From Chaetoderma sp. LZ-2023a (taxonomy: Eukaryota; Mollusca; Caudofoveata; Chaetodermatida; Chaetodermatidae): a stretch of DNA of 64,000 nucleotides. Below are positions 56,311-64,000 of this stretch, piece by piece. Each line of letters opens with the position of its first letter. The stretch's first letter is position 1. The position numbers and the translations under genes were made by a program. The notes below the pieces were generated by a model. It worked only from the letters and a program-made list of their open reading frames with translations, was not told where the DNA came from and searched no databases. Location: contig CM067369.1 of assembly GCA_034401795.1 (NCBI GenBank), positions 89,222,381-89,286,380 of the forward strand. The letters run 5' to 3'.

Positions 56311-56440
56311 AGAAAATGATAATTTGCAGACCAAGATTACATTATTTTGGAAAATTTATCATTGGAATGACTGTCTTAGTATATCAAGTCTCTTCCCATG
56401 GTCAGTAAATGGACATTTCTCAAGACCATTGAATAGGATG
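56311..56440. repeat. Relative of the 6135-6253 foldback element
   Basis: AATTTGCAGACCAAGA, TTGGAATGACTG and TCTCAAGACCATT blocks in the same order as in 6131-6265. The inverted ends are decayed here. Confidence 0.5.
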
Positions 56441-56654
56441 GTTTGTACAAGCGTTGACATCAAAGGATTACCGGCGTTACAATCGAAACTTTTAAAAATG
56501 TATAGAAAACGAATCCCATTTCGATATTGCATTCACCGCGTTTTCTGTCCAATTTCTTATGACCACATATCTCCTATACAACAGCTCTCCTTTTGAAATC
56601 CTGCCACGCTCATGTTTAGGCCCACATAAGCATACGTATGTACATACGTGCACA

Positions 56655-56660
56655 CACACA

Positions 56661-56704
<44 letters not shown>

Positions 56705-57216
56705 CACAATACTATCTCTCCCCCCTCCATCCCTTCCTACCCTCCATCTCTCTTTCCCTCCCCCACCCCACCCCGCCCACCCACCCCTCCCACTTCCTGT
56801 CCTCCCTCCCCCTTCTTCCATCTCTTTCCCTCTCTCCCTCTCTCTCTCACTCTCTCCATCCCTCCCTCCTTTCCTCCCTCCCTCCCTACCTCCTCTCCCC
56901 CCCCCCCCCTCTCTCTCTCGCTCTCTCTCCTCTCTCTCCCTCCCTCCCTCCCTCCATTCATCCCTCCCCCAATCCCTCCCTCCATCCCTCCCTACCCCCT
57001 CTCGCCGCCCCTCCCTCCATTCCTCCCTCTCTCCTGTCTCTCTCCTCTCTCGCTTTCTCCTCTCTCTCTCCCTCCCTCCATCCCACCCTCTCTCTTCCCT
57101 CTTTCTCTCCTCTCTCTCTCGCTCTCTCTCTCTCCCCTCTCTCTCTCGCTTTCCTTACCTCCCTCCCTCGCTCCCTCCCTCCTTCCCTCTCTCCCCCCCC
57201 CTCTCTCTCTCCCTCT

Positions 57217-57256
<40 letters not shown>

Positions 57257-57499
57257 ACTTACCTCCCTCCCTCGCTCCCTCCATCCTTCCCTCTCTCTCC
57301 CCCCTCTCTCTCCCTCTCTCTCCGTCTCTCTCTCTCTCGCTCTCCCTCTCTCTCCTCTCTCTCTCTCCCTCTCTCTCGGTCTCCCCCCCCCTCCCTCCAT
57401 CCCTTCCTCTCTCGCTCTCTCTCCCTCCATCCCTCCTCCCTCTCCTCCCACCTCTCCCTCCTTGCCTCCTTCTCTCCCTCCCTCCCTCTCTCTCCCTCT

Positions 57500-57551
<52 letters not shown>

Positions 57552-57552
57552 C
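56655..57552. repeat. (CGCA)n followed by ~840-bp polypyrimidine tract
   Basis: 56659-56705 is CGCA repeat. From about 56714 to 57552 the plus strand is almost only C and T (CCCTCCCT, CTCTCT, CCCCCC blocks). All six frames show long low-complexity open frames (Ser/Leu/Pro on plus, Arg/Glu/Gly on minus) that are not genes. Such a mirror-rich purine/pyrimidine tract can form triplex (H-)DNA. Confidence 0.95.
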
Positions 57553-58599
<1,047 letters not shown>

Positions 58600-58780
58600 T
58601 GCGTGACGTGTAGGATGTCGTCATAATCAATGACGTCATGAATTGCATAGATAATTTTGATCAAGAACGCATAATTGATTGCCGACTAAACGTTTCTGTA
58701 CGAATCGTATCTCTATACGATTTAATAAACATACTGTTGAATATATTGAAATTAATGAGGCACAACGCTGCAGCAGCCGG
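58600..58780. repeat. ATGACGTCAT-containing direct duplication, left copy
   Basis: CTGCGTGACGTGTAGGATG, AATGACGTCATGAAT and TTTAATAAACATACTGTTGA match 59061-59220 (CTGCGTGATGTGTAGAATG, AATGACGTCATGAAT, TTTAATAAATATTCTGTTGA). The left copy ends in a one-armed piece of palindromic family P. Palindromic TGACGTCA (a CRE-like octamer) is repeated. Confidence 0.7.
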
Positions 58781-59060
58781 CAGGCGGCGCTAGTGTGTTG
58801 TGAGGTATACTCTCTAATGCAGTCGTATTTGACAGTACGCGAGTTGGTACCTTTGTGTATATATATTTAGCATCGCTGCTGCTGTCATGTTGCATGACAT
58901 AAGGTATAATGTTTCCAAAACAGAAACATATTGGTTAGTAAGAAAGGTTCTGTTGAATATTTTGAACATAAATGGATTGGAAGACGGTGCTGCCTTATGC
59001 AATAATGTGCTCCAATTCACCTTTCCAGAGTACCCACCCATCATATGACGTCATAATTAA

Positions 59061-59194
59061 CTGCGTGATGTGTAGAATGACATCAAAATGAATGACGTCA
59101 TGAATGACGTCGATAAGTACGTCACGAACACATATTTGAAGACGGTCTATGCGTTGTTGTACAAATTGTTTGCTTTTACTATTTAATAAATATT
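59061..59194. repeat. ATGACGTCAT-containing direct duplication, right copy
   Basis: Second copy of the 58600-58780 block. It leads straight into the complete family P palindrome at 59195. TGACGTCA occurs at 59093 and again, imperfectly, within the next 15 bp. Confidence 0.7.
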
Positions 59195-59281
59195 CTGTTG
59201 AATATTTTGAAATTAATTTGACTGGGGGCTGCCATAGGCCGCAACAGCGCCCAGTCAAATTAGTTACAAAATATTCAACAG
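59195..59281. repeat. Palindromic repeat family P, best copy
   Basis: 87 bp: left arm CTGTTGAATATTTTGAAATT then AATTTGACTGGG, centre GGCTGCCATAGGCCGCAACA, right arm CCCAGTCAAATTAG then TTACAAAATATTCAACAG. The arms pair over about 30 bp with few mismatches, so the whole unit folds into one hairpin. No coding capacity. Confidence 0.9.
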
Positions 59282-59751
59282 CTTCCCTGTATAGTTTTCA
59301 GGAAATTGATAGCTAGGGCATTTGGGGGATCGATCAAACCCAACACGGCGCAGAGGAAAGTCAAGCAAAATTTGCTCCGTAAATATCTAAAGATTTAATG
59401 TGTTTTGCGTGTATTTCATATACTAATATTTATATCATTGTTTAGCTAAGGATGGCATGCTTAAGAACGTGTGCTTAGTTTTCAAAATTATGTAGAATCT
59501 TTCGAGTTATAAGTGGTTTTATATTTATAATATTGATAAATTACGTATATTTTTCGCAATGTAGTGCCGATAGTAGCACCAGTGTTCATTTCTAGCCTTA
59601 ATGACGGCTAGAGTTAATCCCTTAACAAAGAGAAGTAAAAAATTTCTATAGAGTTCCGGGTCTACAACGACCGTATCTGTGATACAATGTTTACAATGGA
59701 CACCTATTCAACCCTAGGCCGGATAAGCACGTCGGACTATTAAGTGCGAAA
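59282..59751 (+). other. Probable 5' untranslated region of the LINE
   Basis: No supported frame. Ends in the start context GCGAAAATGGCGG of ORF1. Confidence 0.4.
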
Positions 59752-60276
59752 ATGGCGGAATCAGAAATTTTGTGTTTGTCACTAGTGAATTCGAATTTAG
59801 ATTTGTCAGGTAATAACACTACTATAGATTTTCAAACTGCTAAATATGATGAAGATGACATTTGCACTATTAAATACAACACTTTCTCAATAACCTTGCA
59901 ATTGAAAAACCGCGATAGCATTTCAAAATTGGTCACAAAATGCGAGGAATGTTATGGCGTTGGTATGAAAAAGGGTGCCAACGGAACAATATTTCGTGTA
60001 AATCGACACATACGCGATGACGAGTCTTGTATAGCAACGGTCACGCTCTATAAGACCACGGGAGTAATACATGTTCAGGGTAAAGACTCTCATGACTGGA
60101 TTATTAGAGACTTCCGACTTCTAACAAGCACCATTAGTGATGACGCTTGTAGTGAAAGTGACAAGAAAATCACCGATAGTGATAGGAACCCGTCGGCTTT
60201 AAATACAACACACGGACTACCGACATTGCGTCTTCCAGTATGGAAGATGATCTACGTTCTGAAGACGTACCGGTGA
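59752..60276 (+). CDS. LINE ORF1, N-terminal segment
   Basis: Starts at ATG 59752 in a strong context (AAAATGG). Reads MAESEILCLSLVNSNLDLSG, SITLQLKNRD, TVTLYKTTGVIHVQGKDSHD, WIIRDFRLL. The I.LY.TTG.I.VQG....W...F pattern is one I associate with ORF1 N-terminal domains of some LINEs (nucleic-acid binding). The frame ends at a TGA at 60274. A following open frame (60240-60530, minus one frame) continues the protein, so a shift lies in 60185-60240. Confidence 0.6.
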   Translation: MAESEILCLSLVNSNLDLSGNNTTIDFQTAKYDEDDICTIKYNTFSITLQLKNRDSISKLVTKCEECYGVGMKKGANGTIFRVNRHIRDDESCIATVTLYKTTGVIHVQGKDSHDWIIRDFRLLTSTISDDACSESDKKITDSDRNPSALNTTHGLPTLRLPVWKMIYVLKTYR

Positions 60277-60530
60277 CTACAAATGAACAACGCTACTCGT
60301 TTGGTAGCGAGTTGAACCTATCGCTATCGTCGCCTATACAAACACAAATGACGACAACGGATGGTGAATTGAACCTTCATCCATCATCACCTATCCAAAC
60401 CCAAACGTCGCCGAAGGAACTATTCACGCCAGAAGTAATGAGCACACCTTTGTACCAGAGTTATCACACTACGCCCCCCTCCATTAACCGAAGTAATAGA
60501 ACATGTGATTGTGTTAAGAAATCTGCTTAA
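60240..60530 (+). CDS. LINE ORF1, middle segment (frameshifted)
   Basis: MEDDLRSEDVPVTTNEQ, then two copies of a repeat ending ELNLSLSSPIQTQ and ELNLHPSSPIQTQ, and ...YHTTPP. It is Ser/Pro/Thr-rich, a linker. At the run of six C at about 60474-60479 the frame that continues into the coiled coil and hydrolase is offset by one base, so either an extra C or a slip occurs here. Confidence 0.5.
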   Translation: MEDDLRSEDVPVTTNEQRYSFGSELNLSLSSPIQTQMTTTDGELNLHPSSPIQTQTSPKELFTPEVMSTPLYQSYHTTPPSINRSNRTCDCVKKSA

Positions 60531-61641
60531 TGAGAAAGAGTCCAGAATTGACACACTCGTTGCTGAAAACAGAGCTTTAAGAGATCAGTTGTGCGTTAAG
60601 ATACAAACTACTGTAAACAAATCCGTGAACACAACCGACCATTCTATGGCTCAGTGTAGCCCATTAAGTGAACAATCAGCCCAGCCTCAACAAGTACCAG
60701 ACCAATGTAGTTCAGTAGGTACAAACATAATTAACACGGAGACGCTTTGTAAAACAGTATCTAAAGACACGGAGGGATCAGGCAATGTCGAGACCCGATC
60801 TAGTCAATTATGTACGAATCCACCCGAAGAAGTGAAAGAGACAGATAATAATAATTGTAGCCACCTACATCTAGAGCACACGAGCATTAAGACTGAAACA
60901 CCAGAACCTGACCATAAGACCACTTCTCAGAAACAGATAGAAGTTGTAACAGATGTAAAACCACCCATACACCAACGCTATGATTATGTTTCCAATCCTA
61001 CAAAGCAGACATTAATCATAGGGTCGTCAATACTCAAAGGAATAAGTGAGAGCGGCCTGGATCAATCAGTACAGGTAATGTGTTGTAAAGGTGCGAAAAT
61101 TATTGACATTCGGGAACTATTATATTCATTAGATTTGCAACATTTCAAGAACATTATCGTAATGGCCGGTACCAATAACTCGAACGGTCCTGTTGGCGAC
61201 GCGCTATATGACATTGAGAGACTAGTGCGTGATGTCCATAGTTTGGCACCACAATGTCAACTTTATATATGCGAACTATGCCCGCGTGGTGATGAACCAA
61301 AACGACAACAGTTCATTACCAAATCTAATCGCTATTTGGAAGTTATGGAACATTTCCTGGATTTCACAGTCATTGAATCGTCAAAGTTATTCTCTTCAAG
61401 AAATCGTCCAGGTGTCATAAACAATTCATTATTCTATGCGGACAAATATCACATAAACAATGCTGGATCTACAATTCTTGTACGCCGTATAAACGAATAT
61501 GTGACAATTATCCGTAATTCCGCGTGTAATTTCTGCGGAGAACCTAATCATAAATCTTCGTTATGCCGTCACGGTCGACCGGTCTTGTGTTACTCGTGTA
61601 ATTATTATGGTCACAAATCAAATCGGTGTCCCGGACAATAA
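60442..61641 (+). CDS. LINE ORF1, coiled coil, SGNH hydrolase and CCHC knuckles
   Basis: The frame is open from 60442. A short leucine-zipper-like coiled coil (VLRNLLNEKESRIDTLVAEN) is followed by a polar linker, then the SGNH hydrolase: LIIGSSILKGI (catalytic Ser block), KGAKIIDIREL, NIIVMAGTNNS (Asn block) and ADKYHINNAG (Asp/His block), all in place. The C-terminus has the Cys/His pattern CNFCGEPNHKSSLC and a second knuckle CYSCNYYGHKSNRC, ending at the TAA at 61639. SGNH domains occur in ORF1 of CR1-like LINEs; the added CCHC knuckles resemble gag and would bind the element's RNA. The complete catalytic set suggests a working enzyme. Confidence 0.75.
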   Translation, partial: AHLCTRVITLRPPPLTEVIEHVIVLRNLLNEKESRIDTLVAENRALRDQLCVKIQTTVNKSVNTTDHSMAQCSPLSEQSAQPQQVPDQCSSVGTNIINTETLCKTVSKDTEGSGNVETRSSQLCTNPPEEVKETDNNNCSHLHLEHTSIKTETPEPDHKTTSQKQIEVVTDVKPPIHQRYDYVSNPTKQTLIIGSSILKGISESGLDQSVQVMCCKGAKIIDIRELLYSLDLQHFKNIIVMAGTNNSNGPVGDALYDIERLVRDVHSLAPQCQLYICELCPRGDEPKRQQFITKSNRYLEVMEHFLDFTVIESSKLFSSRNRPGVINNSLFYADKYHINNAGSTILVRRINEYVTIIRNSACNFCGEPNHKSSLCRHGRPVLCYSCNYYGHKSNRCPGQ

Positions 61642-61882
61642 TGGCCCGGCGAGGAAGGACAGCCTACTAAAATCTTGAAATCTAAAAACATCTTGAGTAA
61701 AATAAACAGTCCTGACGGTTCATTAAATAATTCCAATACCCCATATAAGAGTTCATTAATGCGGACTTCTAATATATTGAGTGTCCAAACATTGTCCCAG
61801 AATAATGATATATCATGCCATGGTCTTCTAAATAATAATAATGATAATAATAATAATGATAATAATAATAATGATAATAATG

Positions 61883-61921
<39 letters not shown>

Positions 61922-62293
61922 GCAGCAGCAGTAGCAGCTTTATCACTGAATCTTTTTATAATATCGCTACTAGTAATAGATTTGAATTTTTAAGCGATAA
62001 TTGTTACGAAATGCACAGCGATATCGCATCCCGCTGTGACAAAGAAGTGGGAGATTCAGAATTAGGCCTATGTCCTGTTTTCATGCCACAAACTACGCTC
62101 ATTCCTGCTGTAACTTGTACTGAAATTCGTACCAACACATATGATAATGACACTACTACTGTCATTGATAATGATTGCGTTGTAATTGCTGGAAATGGTC
62201 TTAGCTTTCACGTTGACAATCTAGCGCAAAGTAACATTGTCGGCATGAAAGATAACACTGATTCCTGCAAGTATAATAATAATGATAATAATG

Positions 62294-62329
<36 letters not shown>

Positions 62330-62350
62330 GTAAAAATAATAATAATAATC

Positions 62351-62393
<43 letters not shown>

Positions 62394-62413
62394 TGATGAA
62401 AATGATAATAATG

Positions 62414-62460
<47 letters not shown>

Positions 62461-64000
62461 TTCATTAACGACCTAAATATTATATCATATTGTCATACAA
62501 AAAAGGCATCCAATCTAAGCACGCCTATAGCTGCTACTAATCCGCTTGACCAATGGATATGTCCCCCTGATTTTATCAGATTAACTGTGCGACACGACCT
62601 TAAAACATTTAGCATAAATACAAAAGGCATACGTATAGGTCATTTAAATGTGCAACAACTACTACCTAAGATAAACCAATTAAAAATAATTATGGAAAAA
62701 AGTGTGAAAGAGCTTGAAATTTTCGGTACTACTGAGACTGCCCTAAGTAGCATCACCACAAATAATTTAATCGACATTAGTGGTTATAATATTGAGCGGA
62801 AAGATAGGGTAAATCGTAATGGAGGCGGCATCATAATGTACATCGAAGAGAATCAATCGTATTGTAGGAGAACTGAGTTAGAATCTATGTCATTGGAGGC
62901 ACTTTGGATCGAAATAACGCCGTATAAAATGAAATCATTTTTACTTGCCTGTGTATATAGACCTCCGGACTCCCCGACTAGCTGGACAGACGAATTTGAA
63001 TCTTTACTGGAGGCGGCATATTTACATAACCCAGACATTATTCTGATAGGCGATTTCAATATAGATTTCCATTTACCCATAACCGGAAAATGGCAAACCT
63101 TGATGAATACTTTTCACCGTGAACAATTAATTGATAAATCAACCCAAATCACAGAGACGACATCTACTTTAATAGATCATATATACTGTACGGATAAAAC
63201 CAAAATTACGTCTGCGAGTGTAGGTGATTTGGCGCTAAGTGACCACCACCCCGTCTTTGTTATTCGCCACTGTTCCATACATAGAACAAATACCCACCAT
63301 TCTATAAAATATAGATGTAAAAAGAAGTTTGATAATAGTAAATTCATTCAAAATTTATCGGAATACAAATGGGAGATAATTAATTTAATTAGCGATCCAA
63401 ATGAAGCGTTAAAATTATGGCATGAAACATTTCTTAGTATTCTAAACAAACACGCCCCTATTATTGAACGAAGAATAAAAACATATCACCAACCAGGCTG
63501 GCTAAACGAAGAAATATTACAAACAATCAGAGATCGAGATTATTGCCATAAAATCAAGGATATGGTCAAATATAAACAACTGAAAAATAAAGTAATGTCT
63601 CTCATAGAAAATTCAAAACGGCAACATTTTGGCGTACAATTAGTTCAAAATAAAAATAACCCGGCAAACATATGGAAAATAATGAAAAGTATAAATCCGC
63701 AAACTAACAAAATCCCATTAACATTAATCAATAAGGACGGAAATCAGATTAGAAATACTGTGCAACATTGTGAAATGTTCAATGAATATTTTTCTACAGT
63801 TGCTTCCGATCTGGCAAATAGCATAAATAATCAAGCGTATGCCATATCTGAGAAACTTAAAACCCATATCAAAGTTAGAGTGCCCAAAGAAATCGAATTT
63901 ACAATACCCCCGATAACACTGGATTACGTTTACGAGGAAATCAAGCATCTAAAAACAAATAAGTCAGCGGGATATGATGATCTAAACGCCCATTTTCTAA
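61642..64000 (+). CDS. LINE ORF2, endonuclease and start of RT, with poly-Asn extension (runs off window)
   Basis: The same frame as ORF1 continues without any stop from the codon after the ORF1 TAA to base 64000 (over 780 codons); the first ATG is 61759. About 330 codons precede the endonuclease. They include in-frame AAT tracts at 61831-61920 and 62272-62460 coding mostly Asn with Asp, Ser, His and Lys interruptions. The endonuclease has RIGHLNVQQLLPKI, EIFGTTETAL, RNGGGIIMYIEE, ACVYRPPD, ILIGDFNIDFH, LIDHIYC and LSDHHPVF: all catalytic blocks are intact. RT starts near 63900 (LKTNKSAGYDDLNAHFL). The layout suggests CR1/L2/Daphne-like; the clade is uncertain. Confidence 0.85.
61831..61920 (+). 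repeat. AAT microsatellite coding for poly-Asn, first
   Basis: Thirty codons, 26 of them AAT with four in-register GAT codons, followed by AGC/AGT serine codons. The repeat keeps the ORF2 frame throughout. Confidence 0.9.
62272..62460 (+). repeat. AAT microsatellite coding for poly-Asn, second
   Basis: About 63 codons, mostly AAT, with GAT, CAT, AGT, AAA and GAA interruptions, all single-base substitutions that preserve the frame. Confidence 0.9.

Overview
This window is eukaryotic, repeat-rich animal DNA. There are no operons or Shine-Dalgarno sites. Microsatellites are abundant and long (CA, TA, AAT, AGT, CT, ACTC), and most of the recognisable coding capacity belongs to transposable elements: DIRS-like, hAT, several CR1/L2/Jockey/RTE-like LINEs and an env-bearing Gypsy element. 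This mix fits a marine invertebrate, perhaps a lophotrochozoan. That placement is inference and cannot be fixed from the sequence alone. No complete conventional host gene is visible. The best host-gene candidate is a single exon with a MADF-like domain near 53.9 kb.

Layout. 1-4.9 kb: the 5' two thirds of a DIRS-like retrotransposon on the minus strand (gag-like, RT, start of RNase H), cut off by the window edge and split by a 1,557-bp non-autonomous hAT element with an 8-bp target duplication. 6-8.2 kb: hairpins and a LINE ORF1 (PHD finger, coiled coil, SGNH hydrolase) on the minus strand. 9.9-12.4 kb: a degraded coding stretch, a 117-bp tandem repeat, and an unidentified 291-codon ORF. 12.9-18.6 kb: LINE 3' ends and very large tetranucleotide arrays of complementary sequence. 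19.1-22.7 kb: a nearly full-length but broken LINE ORF2 with an AAT tail. 23-26.7 kb: LINE 3' ends and a duplicated non-coding block. 27.8-28.5 kb: a decayed gene of a multicopy family with a (CA)68 expansion inside its frame. 34.2-36.5 kb: two more LINE RT fragments.

40,894-52,112 is the centrepiece: a complete LTR retrotransposon of the Gypsy group. It has two 1,670-bp LTRs that differ at about eleven sites by eye, a 4-bp ATAT target duplication, gag with four CCHC knuckles, pol (protease, RT, RNase H, integrase) broken by two stops and a frameshift, and an uninterrupted env-like ORF. The env-like product has a furin site and fusion-peptide region of the baculovirus-F/errantivirus type.

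53.8-59.3 kb holds the MADF-like exon, an ~840-bp polypyrimidine tract, an 80-unit TA repeat and copies of a short palindromic repeat family found across the window. From 59.75 kb to the window end runs a LINE. Its ORF1 encodes an SGNH hydrolase with CCHC knuckles. Its ORF2 lies in the same frame directly after the ORF1 stop and stays open for more than 2.3 kb, through in-frame poly-asparagine tracts, an endonuclease domain and the start of the reverse transcriptase.
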